Shown here: positions 1 to 5,256 of the stretch, piece after piece | How positions within the stretch are numbered: the stretch's first letter is position 1 | Layout: the number at the start of each line of letters is the position of its first letter | The notes under the pieces: model-generated | The model's database searches: none | What the model saw: only the letters and a program-made list of their open reading frames with translations | Told to the model about the DNA's origin: nothing | NCBI GenBank assembly: GCA_021779875.1 | Contig: JAJXZV010000042.1 | Location: 1-6,016 of the forward strand | Source: Pseudomonadota bacterium | GTDB taxonomy: Bacteria > Pseudomonadota > Gammaproteobacteria > Steroidobacterales > Steroidobacteraceae | Length of the DNA: 6,016 bases | Reading direction: 5' to 3' | Translations under genes and position numbers: made by a program

Positions 1-117
1 GACGGCATTGTCATCGGCAATGTGCTGGCGAGCTTCAGCCATTTGCGTGACACATCCAGGCATCATTGGGCGCACCGTTTCGTAGCCTTCATTCGGCAGA
101 CGCGAGAAGGCAGACAT
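1..117 (-). CDS. Possible start of a small unidentified gene (partial)
   Basis: An ATG at 117 opens 39 codons to the left edge, beginning MSAFSRLPNEGYETV. It starts 9 bases after the stop of the truncated gene, which would suit operon spacing, but the only upstream purine cluster is a weak GCGGG about 5 bases away. Codon-position GC (25, 18 and 23 of 39) is acceptable but not decisive. No family is recognised. It lies antisense to the plus-strand frame over the same bases, so it is an alternative reading of the same segment. Confidence 0.25.
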   Translation of the reverse strand, partial: MSAFSRLPNEGYETVRPMMPGCVTQMAEARQHIADDNAV

Positions 118-195
118 AAAGACCCGCTAATAAGCCGCCTGACGGCGGCGGAACAAGAATGGGAATTGGTTGATGGAGTACCGGCGCTGCTTTGA
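1..195 (+). CDS. Possible C-terminal end of an unidentified gene
   Basis: Plus-strand frame 1 is open from the edge to TGA 193-195, 64 codons, beginning DGIVIGNVLASFSH and ending WELVDGVPALL. GC by codon position over the first 39 codons is 23, 18 and 27 of 39, highest in the third position and lowest in the second, as in real coding DNA. The stop falls right at the point where phage phosphoesterase similarity is lost. If real, it belongs to DNA inserted or joined in the opposite orientation, for instance a mobile element or host gene. No family is recognised. It competes with a minus-strand frame over 117-1, and only one of them is likely genuine. Confidence 0.3.
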   Translation, partial: DGIVIGNVLASFSHLRDTSRHHWAHRFVAFIRQTREGRHKDPLISRLTAAEQEWELVDGVPALL

Positions 196-645
196 AGACG
201 CGATCGCCCGGTTGAAGGCGTTTTGGCCGCCCATCTGATCGGGGTCCACCACCTCGCCGTAGTGCCAGTCCGACCAGAGCGTCATGGGCACGCCCGGGCT
301 GCCGGGCACGCGCTTCTCGAACAGCCACTTGGGCGGCTCGGGGGTCAGGTTCGCGAGGCCGTAGAGCTGTTCGCGGATCTCCTGCGCCGTCACCCGGTCG
401 CGGACGATCTCGCGCAGTTCCTTCTCGGCCACCGCGAGCTTCGTGCGCAGGCGCGCCACCTCGTCATTGGAAGAGGGCTTGGCGCCGGTGAGCGTGATGC
501 CCCGCGCCTTGATGAGCGCGCGCCGTTGGCGGATGGTGGTCGGGGACACACCCAGCGCGGCGGCGGTCGCAGCGGCGTTATGGTCGTGCTCCTCGAGCAA
601 CCGAAGGGTCTCGCGCAGCTCGGCGTCGGTAAGTGCCTCGGGCAT
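127..645 (-). CDS. HTH/coiled-coil protein, truncated metallophosphoesterase
   Basis: The 172-residue product has three visible parts. Residues 8-50 form a helix-turn-helix of the kind found on phage terminase-small and phosphoesterase proteins (NAAATAAALGVSPTTIRQRR). Residues 60-98 are a charged coiled coil (NDEVARLRTKLAVAEKELRE). Residues 104-149 are the opening of a calcineurin-like phosphoesterase domain, with SDWHYGE supplying metal ligands Asp126 and His128. The similarity I recognise stops after NAFNRAIA. The last 23 residues (from Ser150) are basic and aromatic, do not continue the domain and hit TAG. The later metal motifs (GDxxx, GNHE, GHxH) are absent from all three minus-strand frames to the window edge. 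This is therefore a 5' fragment of a longer gene, probably without phosphoesterase activity, although the DNA-binding part could survive. It starts 5 bases past the ruvC stop. Confidence 0.8.
   Translation of the reverse strand: MPEALTDAELRETLRLLEEHDHNAAATAAALGVSPTTIRQRRALIKARGITLTGAKPSSNDEVARLRTKLAVAEKELREIVRDRVTAQEIREQLYGLANLTPEPPKWLFEKRVPGSPGVPMTLWSDWHYGEVVDPDQMGGQNAFNRAIASSKQRRYSINQFPFLFRRRQAAY
134..149 (-). terminator. Possible weak intrinsic terminator hairpin
   Basis: GCCGCC-GTCA-GGCGGC forms a 6-bp all G-C stem with a 4-base loop. On the minus strand it is followed by TTATTA, a short and broken T tract. It lies over the last codons of the truncated gene. It could end minus-strand transcription, but the stem is short and the tail poor, so it may be chance. 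Confidence 0.3.
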
Positions 646-649
646 CGGA

Positions 650-1129
650 CTACTCCCATTCGACATTGGCGGCGGCGTACGCGCGGGCGCACCATGCGTC
701 CGCCTCGTGTTCGTCCGCGCCAGGGTAGCCCATGGACGCGGCGGCCTCAATCATCGCTTCCTTTTTGGCGCCGCCCTTGCCAGTGGCCCACGCCTTGATC
801 GTGCCCGGCGGCATATCGACGACGGGCAGTTCCTCGCGCGCGGCCCACGCTTCGAGGATGCCTGCGATGCCCCACAGCATCCGGGTGGCGTGGAAGCCCC
901 GGGCAAAGGGGCGCTCGTAGAACACCACGTCCGGCCGCCACCCACCGACCCACATGTTCTTCATGAGGACGAGCACATGGGTCCCGAGGTACGCCAGCTT
1001 CTCGGGGCGGTTGTAGCCCTGGAGCGTCCACGAGGCCACCTCCACCATGAGCGGAGGCTTTGTGTGGTAGTTCCAGCACGCCGCCATGTGCGTGCCGAGG
1101 TCGAAGGCGAGCACGCGGGGGACAGTCAT
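650..1129 (-). CDS. ruvC: RuvC-like Holliday junction resolvase
   Basis: This 159-residue protein, close to the usual RuvC length, has an RNase H-fold resolvase pattern. Motif I is VLAFDLGT (Asp10), motif II is VVFYERPF (Glu72), and the C-terminal motif is DEHEADAWC, with His141 and Asp144 spaced like the last two catalytic residues. A His-x2-Asp ending is the Thermus RuvC arrangement, whereas E. coli uses two aspartates. Basic residues in the GKGGAKKEAM segment (118-126) precede the last motif, as in RuvC DNA-binding helices. It should cut four-way or branched junctions symmetrically, clearing recombination and replication intermediates before packaging. The ATG overlaps the polymerase stop by 4 bases, with GAGG 8 bases upstream, so translational coupling is likely. 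The motifs make the family confident; the exact junction preference is unknown. Confidence 0.9.
   Translation of the reverse strand: MTVPRVLAFDLGTHMAACWNYHTKPPLMVEVASWTLQGYNRPEKLAYLGTHVLVLMKNMWVGGWRPDVVFYERPFARGFHATRMLWGIAGILEAWAAREELPVVDMPPGTIKAWATGKGGAKKEAMIEAAASMGYPGADEHEADAWCARAYAAANVEWE
653..657 (-). promoter_or_regulatory. Ribosome binding site choosing the HTH gene start
   Basis: GGGAG lies 7 bases upstream of the ATG at 645, inside the last codons of ruvC. An alternative in-frame ATG at 666 has no comparable site, so 645 is preferred. Confidence 0.5.
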
Positions 1130-3171
1130 TTCTGGTACCTCGTTCCAATCCAGGGTTCGGCGGCCACGGGGATCTGGAGCGCGCGGCCCCATGCGGGGAG
1201 TTCGCTCATGATCTGGACCAGCTCGGCGGGGTCGGCGTGGGCTTCCTCGGGTTCCGTAACGATCTCGTCGTGGACTGTCAAGACCACGGGGTAGCCGTTC
1301 TTCTCGCACCGGAACATCGCAGCGGCCATCAGGTCCCGAGCAAGCGCCTGCACCACGTTCTCGGTGAGCAGGCCGCCGTAGGCGTATACGGGCCGCACGC
1401 GCCCGTTCTTGCGGGCGAGGAAGCGCCAGGCGTCGCGGATGTCGTCCTTGACCCACGGCATGGCCTTGCGGCACTGCTGGGGCGAGAAGTACCAGAGCTT
1501 CCGGCCGCTCGGCAGGCGGCACGTCATCCACTTGTCCTCGAGGCGGTACTCGCAGCCAGCGAACTCGGCGCTCACCTTGCGCCGGTACGCCACGTCAAAG
1601 GCGGCGTCCTCGAGCCCCTGCCACAGCTTTGGGACCTGGGGCGCCCAGTCGCGGCGGTAGGCCCAGATGGCCTCTTCGCACTGCTCCATCGTCTGCCCGT
1701 TGGCTTTGCCGTAGCGGTCGTAGTAGGTCTTCTTGCCCATCTGAAAACCGCAGCCGAGGACTGTATTCTTGGAAGTCTGGTACTCGGAAGGGTCGTCCTT
1801 CTTCGAGATCGGTCGCCCGAATATCGTCGCCCCCATGTCGAGGTACGGCGACTGGCCACTCGCCATCAGGGCCGTCTTGTCGTGCTGGCCGGCGAGTGCG
1901 AGAACGGTGCGAGCTTCGATCTGGGCAAAGTCCGCGGCGCACAGGACGCGCCGAACGTGCTCGCGGTCAGCGGTGATCGCGTGGCGCAGCGCGGACACGA
2001 CGACCTCGATGGGCGAGCCGAGGACCGCCTGCACCAGGTCCGGCTCCGCCGTCTTGAGGAAGGCCACCAATGTCTCGGGGTCGTGGTGGACGCCCTCCAT
2101 CACGCCGACGGGACGCGGGAAGTTCTGCGGCTGGAAGAGGCGGCCGGCCCAGCGGCCAGTGGCCGCGCCGTGGTACTGAACCGCCCCGCGGGCGCGGCCG
2201 TCGCGGCCGATGCAGCCCAGCATGGACGGCAGCTTCTTGATGCTCGAGGAGCCCGCGATCATGCGGATGGTCAATGCCCGCGCCACGTCAGGCGGCAGCG
2301 GCCCGACTTCCACGGCATCCTCTTCGTCGTCCTCGGGTTCCTCGCCATCGTCGATGAGCGCCGCGCTGGGGCCGAGCGCCCGCCGAAGCGTGAGCTTCTG
2401 GAGGTTCGGCAGCTTGGGCGCGCCATGCTCATGGCACCAGGCTAGAAGCGCCTGTGTCTGCGTGACATTCAGCCCGGTGAGGGCATGGAACTCCGCGGCC
2501 ATCGGGGCGATCGCGCCGTCCACGATGCGCTGGCACGCCCGGATAAAGGGCTCGTCCAGCCGCACCCCGCGCTCGTTCACGCGCTGGTCGAGTAGCCACA
2601 CGTTCAGCTCGCCGGGCGGCAGCGGCGGCATCGCCTGCACGAGATCCGTCTGGGCGATCACATCGCGCTCGCAATACTCCGTGATGCGGTGCACCGTCTC
2701 CGGCGGGATGGCCGGGCGGTCCCAAGGCGACTTCACGTACTGGCGGTTGAGCTTGCGCACCAGCGCGGAGCCCTCACTGTCCTTTTGGTTGGGGACGCGC
2801 AGCGCCTGCGCGCACTGGTCAAGACCGAGCGGCAGCCCGAGCATAGCCGCGCTGGCCATCGTGTCGCGCCAGCGGGAGTTGGGGATGGGCGGAAACCCAT
2901 AGCGCGGCACCATGATGTTGCGCCAGATCGCTTTCTCGAAGGCCGCGTTGTGGGCAACCCAGATCGTCTCCGGGTCCTCGGCCAGCGCGCGGAGCGCGGC
3001 CCCCACCACCATGTCGTTTGGAACCCACGGGCTCATGAGCTGGCCGTCCAGCGTCCACGCGAGGCACAGCACCTCGGTTGCCGGGTCCTCGGCGTAGCGC
3101 CAGGCGCCGGCCACGGACAGCTCCGTCGGGCTCAGCGTCTCGAAGTCGGGTACGATGAGGCGAAATGTCAT
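1126..3171 (-). CDS. polA: Family A DNA polymerase with 3'-5' exonuclease
   Basis: This 681-residue phage replicative polymerase is of the Pol I/T7 family and lacks a 5'-3' exonuclease domain. The N-terminal proofreading domain shows Exo I DFET (Asp9, Glu11), Exo II HNAAFE (Asn75, Glu79 where Asp is usual) and Exo III YCERD (Tyr166, Asp170). The polymerase domain shows TGRWAGRLFQPQN (338-350), motif A DFAQIEAR with catalytic Asp414, the motif B O-helix around Lys468 to Gly479, and motif C VHDE with catalytic Asp635. All catalytic carboxylates are present, so it should be active. Oddities: position 472, equivalent to Pol I Phe762, is leucine; position 476 (Tyr766) is Phe; position 464 (Arg754) is Tyr. 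An acidic insert with 11 Asp/Glu in residues 274-288 interrupts the thumb region. The start at 3171 gives the expected N-terminus but has no free ribosome binding site; a hairpin lies just upstream. The stop overlaps the RuvC start (ATGA). Confidence 0.96.
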   Translation of the reverse strand: MTFRLIVPDFETLSPTELSVAGAWRYAEDPATEVLCLAWTLDGQLMSPWVPNDMVVGAALRALAEDPETIWVAHNAAFEKAIWRNIMVPRYGFPPIPNSRWRDTMASAAMLGLPLGLDQCAQALRVPNQKDSEGSALVRKLNRQYVKSPWDRPAIPPETVHRITEYCERDVIAQTDLVQAMPPLPPGELNVWLLDQRVNERGVRLDEPFIRACQRIVDGAIAPMAAEFHALTGLNVTQTQALLAWCHEHGAPKLPNLQKLTLRRALGPSAALIDDGEEPEDDEEDAVEVGPLPPDVARALTIRMIAGSSSIKKLPSMLGCIGRDGRARGAVQYHGAATGRWAGRLFQPQNFPRPVGVMEGVHHDPETLVAFLKTAEPDLVQAVLGSPIEVVVSALRHAITADREHVRRVLCAADFAQIEARTVLALAGQHDKTALMASGQSPYLDMGATIFGRPISKKDDPSEYQTSKNTVLGCGFQMGKKTYYDRYGKANGQTMEQCEEAIWAYRRDWAPQVPKLWQGLEDAAFDVAYRRKVSAEFAGCEYRLEDKWMTCRLPSGRKLWYFSPQQCRKAMPWVKDDIRDAWRFLARKNGRVRPVYAYGGLLTENVVQALARDLMAAAMFRCEKNGYPVVLTVHDEIVTEPEEAHADPAELVQIMSELPAWGRALQIPVAAEPWIGTRYQK

Positions 3172-3179
3172 GGTGAAAG

Positions 3180-3220
3180 CGGGAGGAGCGCCGGGTCTTT
3201 CTGGGGCGGCGCTCCTCCCG
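3180..3220 (-). promoter_or_regulatory. Perfect 14-bp hairpin upstream of the polymerase start
   Basis: The gap between SSB and polymerase holds an inverted repeat of 14 matching bases, 3220-3207 against 3193-3180, around a 13-base loop. It ends 8 bases before the polymerase ATG. The stem is almost all G-C and contains GGGAGGAG in its 5' arm and CTCCTCCC in its 3' arm, so a Shine-Dalgarno-like sequence is locked in the stem. No run of T follows on either strand, which argues against a simple intrinsic terminator. It is more likely an mRNA structure affecting translation or stability. A free AGGA (3225-3222) lies just 5' of the stem. Confidence 0.75.
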
Positions 3221-3238
3221 ATCCTGTTCTGGGCGGCG

Positions 3239-3910
3239 TCAGAACGGGATTTCGTCGTCCAGTGTCCCCGCGGTCGAGCCCTCCGTCGGGTCGGTGCCCG
3301 ACATCGCGCCGGCGTAGCCGCGGAAGGTCTCACTGGCGGACTTGCGTTGGCCCCCGATCTGGGTGCCCTTGCCGTTCACCAGCACGCTGTTCAGGTAAGC
3401 CGTCACGCCGTCCGGGCCGTTGCCCCCCTCGAAGGCCACGAGGTTGAACGAGCCCATCGCCTCGGCGCCGAAGAAGAACTTGTCCTTGAGCGTGGCGCGG
3501 TTGGCGTCCACCACGTCCACGATGCGGCCACCGACGATGGCCGCGAGCGAAGCGGGGTACTTGCTGCGCCCGGTGAGCATCACCTTGCCGCGCATGAAGT
3601 CGTAGCGGTCCTTGTGGTCCTTGTCCTTCGCCTGGGCGTCGTCAGCGATCTTGGTGCCGTCGGACAGCGGCCACGAGAGCCCGGTGAGCTGGCGCCCCGG
3701 CCAGCGCGCCGCGGCTACCTGCTTGAGCAGCCCCTTGAGGACACCGATATCCGGGTCGTTGGGCTCGAGAAGGAACTTCGCCACGTACTTCTGCTCGCCG
3801 GTCGGCTTGCCGTTGCGCATGAACGCCTTGGGCTCGAAGAGCGCGGGGAAGACGAGGATGCCGGGAACCGTCATGGTGAACAGAACCGGCTCGGTTTTCG
3901 TGTCAGTCAT
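3239..3910 (-). CDS. ssb: Enc34-type ssDNA-binding protein (DUF2815)
   Basis: This 223-residue protein matches the DUF2815 family, represented by the phage Enc34 single-stranded DNA-binding protein, an OB-fold protein. Visible features are an N-terminal beta-rich stretch (LFTMTVPGILVFPALFEPK), a KYVAKFLLEPND strand-turn, and a charged KDKDHKDRYDFMRGK segment around residues 94-108. The C-terminal region is flexible and Gly/Thr-rich and ends LDDEIPF. That tip resembles the DDDIPF end of E. coli SSB, used there to recruit partner proteins, so this protein may recruit the polymerase or nuclease in the same way. The frame extends upstream to 4057, but the ATG at 3910 is preferred: it has a good ribosome binding site and avoids overlapping the small membrane gene. 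Between the exonuclease and the polymerase, it would coat resected or displaced strands. Confidence 0.9.
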   Translation of the reverse strand: MTDTKTEPVLFTMTVPGILVFPALFEPKAFMRNGKPTGEQKYVAKFLLEPNDPDIGVLKGLLKQVAAARWPGRQLTGLSWPLSDGTKIADDAQAKDKDHKDRYDFMRGKVMLTGRSKYPASLAAIVGGRIVDVVDANRATLKDKFFFGAEAMGSFNLVAFEGGNGPDGVTAYLNSVLVNGKGTQIGGQRKSASETFRGYAGAMSGTDPTEGSTAGTLDDEIPF

Positions 3911-3927
3911 AAGGGAAACCCCCTTTT
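3911..3927 (-). promoter_or_regulatory. SSB ribosome binding site in a small hairpin
   Basis: AAAAGGGGG on the minus strand ends 8 bases before the SSB ATG. The same segment can fold: AAGGG (3925-3921) pairs with CCCTT (3915-3911) around a 5-base loop, placing part of the Shine-Dalgarno sequence in a weak stem touching the start codon. The ribosome binding site is well supported; a regulatory role for the fold is inference. Confidence 0.5.
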
Positions 3928-3951
3928 CATACGCCGGCGAGATTGCCTGCG

Positions 3952-4095
3952 TCAGATACCGAAGGTCACGACAATAGTCATGATGGCCGCGCATGTCCAG
4001 TAGACGGCGCGGGCATAGTCCGCCACGAGCAAGTAGCCGCCCGCGGCGCCGACGCAAAGGACCGCCGAGACGGCCGGGAAAACGACCCTTTCCAT
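3952..4095 (-). CDS. Small two-helix membrane protein (47 aa)
   Basis: An ATG at 4095 opens a 47-codon frame ending at TGA 3954-3952, filling most of the interval between the exonuclease and SSB genes. The protein begins MERVVFPAVSAVL. It has two hydrophobic segments, about residues 4-25 and 30-47, separated by a short polar turn (DYAR), so a helical hairpin in the inner membrane is predicted. Support comes from an AGGAG site 10 bases upstream, tight spacing after the exonuclease stop (4 bases), the operon orientation and the continuous hydrophobic pattern. It is too short for family recognition. Possibilities include a membrane anchor for replication, a superinfection or host-interaction peptide, or a holin-like protein, but holins normally sit with lysis genes, which are absent here. 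The function is unknown and is not inferred further. Confidence 0.6.
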   Translation of the reverse strand: MERVVFPAVSAVLCVGAAGGYLLVADYARAVYWTCAAIMTIVVTFGI

Positions 4096-4099
4096 GGCG

Positions 4100-5254
4100 C
4101 TAGAACTCCTCTTCCGCGGGCGCCGCACTGGCGAACGTCTCGGATGCCTTGCGGATCACGATGGCCGGCCGCGGGTCGGACACCGGCGCGCATGTGAAGC
4201 CCTTGTCCGGCTTGTAGGAGTGCTCGGCCACCATTGCGGCGGCCTCGTCTCCCAGCTTTTCCATCTGGGCCGGCGACAGCAGCTCGGGCTTGGAGTAGGC
4301 GCGCTTGCCGAACTTCTCGCGGAAGATCGCCTCGACGCCCGCGCGATACACGCGATTGGCCTTGAGCGCGACGAGCTTCCAGCGCGGCACCGGATCGCCG
4401 GCGCTGAGGCGCCGCATGCGCTCGTCCTTGAGCGCGGCGATGTAGATGTTCACGGCTTCGATCTGGTCGCAGTGCGCGGCCAGGATCTCGGGCGTCATCT
4501 CTTTGACGGCCGCCGCCTTCGCGTTCGCCAGCACCTCGAAGATGCCGGTCAGCGCCGGGCAGTGCAGCTTGGCGGGGCAGAAGCGGCAATGCTCGCCCGG
4601 CACGAGGTCGGCCACATGCCCGACGCCCATCAGGACGGGCAGCAAGTGTTCGTCGGCCCACCGGCGCACGGCATCGGCCAGCAGGAAGAAGTGCTCGCTG
4701 CCGTCGTTTCCGAGGCGCGGCTGCACGATGCGCATCCCGATCTGGGTGATCTCGGGGTGGCGCATCAGGAGCAGGTAGGCGTAGCACATGAGCTGGGGGT
4801 TCCATTCGATCCCCACCCGGATGCCGCGCCCATACTTGAAATCCACGATGTCGGCCGAGATATGCCCGACGGCCGCGAAGTCGAGGGTGCCGAAAAACTC
4901 GGGATGAGCCGGGTCGCCGAGACGCTGCTCGATGTACGTATGGCGCGTGGCCGGGGTCTGGACGCCGCGGCACACGTCCACGTAGGTCTGCACCGCCTCC
5001 ACCATCTCGGGGTTTACCTTCGCGCCGCACATCTCGAGGCCCGCATATTCCCACGGCTCCTGGCCGTTGCGCAGGCAGATGGTGGCCAAGGCGTGAGCAG
5101 CAGTCCCCTCCCGCCGGTACTCCGGGCCGTCCTCCGTGTCCTCGCCTTCGTTCAGCTTGAGCGCCTGAATAATGTGGGTCGAGCCCCCACAGTTCAGCCA
5201 CCGCTCGGCACTGGACGGCCCTTTGACGGAATGGGGCTGCTGCTCATCGGACAT
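4100..5254 (-). CDS. DUF2800 Cas4/RecB-like Fe-S exonuclease
   Basis: This 384-residue protein carries the signature of the DUF2800 family of phage PD-(D/E)XK nucleases, relatives of Cas4 and the AddB/RecB nuclease domain. Visible motifs in order: SPSSA-like PSSAERWLNC with Cys22; REGTAAH with His54; GTLD with Asp125; DFKYGRG with Asp138 and Lys140; the NPQLMCYAY helix with Gln154; then Cys223, Cys226 and Cys232 spaced C-x2-C-x5-C. Asp125, Asp138 and Lys140 are the expected catalytic metal-binding set. Cys22 plus the three C-terminal cysteines match the four-cysteine 4Fe-4S clasp of Cas4 and AddB. By family it should resect DNA ends, giving single strands for the SSB encoded two genes downstream. 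Residues after about 240 form a helical C-terminal region of unknown role. The ATG is 2 bases after the previous stop, with GGGAG 11 bases upstream. Family assignment is confident; polarity and true substrate are not visible. Confidence 0.92.
   Translation of the reverse strand: MSDEQQPHSVKGPSSAERWLNCGGSTHIIQALKLNEGEDTEDGPEYRREGTAAHALATICLRNGQEPWEYAGLEMCGAKVNPEMVEAVQTYVDVCRGVQTPATRHTYIEQRLGDPAHPEFFGTLDFAAVGHISADIVDFKYGRGIRVGIEWNPQLMCYAYLLLMRHPEITQIGMRIVQPRLGNDGSEHFFLLADAVRRWADEHLLPVLMGVGHVADLVPGEHCRFCPAKLHCPALTGIFEVLANAKAAAVKEMTPEILAAHCDQIEAVNIYIAALKDERMRRLSAGDPVPRWKLVALKANRVYRAGVEAIFREKFGKRAYSKPELLSPAQMEKLGDEAAAMVAEHSYKPDKGFTCAPVSDPRPAIVIRKASETFASAAPAEEEF
4106..4110 (-). promoter_or_regulatory. 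Ribosome binding site for the small membrane ORF
   Basis: AGGAG on the minus strand ends 10 bases before the ATG at 4095. It overlaps the last codons of the exonuclease gene. It is a main reason for accepting the short downstream reading frame as a gene. Confidence 0.55.
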
Positions 5255-5256
5255 GG

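Noticed and set aside
89..328. A 79-codon minus-strand frame with a hydrophobic end, as a frameshifted continuation of the phosphoesterase
   Set aside because: Its residues after the junction (PVLHQPIPILVPPPSGG...) show no phosphoesterase motif and its upstream part is a frame shadow, so a simple one-base frameshift does not explain the truncation.
1060..2445. A 461-codon plus-strand open frame
   Set aside because: It mirrors the polymerase gene, whose motifs A, B and C are intact on the minus strand. It shows no recognisable motif and no credible start signal.
3180..3220. The hairpin as a classic rho-independent terminator
   Set aside because: The stem is strong, but the sequence after it is CTTTCACC on the minus strand and ATCCTG on the plus strand, so no T tract follows in either direction.
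3172..3333. Upstream extension of the polymerase to an ATG at 3333
   Set aside because: The added residues are Arg/Pro/Ala-rich and overlap the end of the SSB gene. The expected polymerase N-terminus, with Exo I at residue 9, begins at 3171.
3911..4057. Upstream extension of the SSB gene to an ATG at 4057
   Set aside because: The extra 49 residues are unlike the family, and the region is better read as the small membrane protein in another frame. The ATG at 3910 has its own ribosome binding site.
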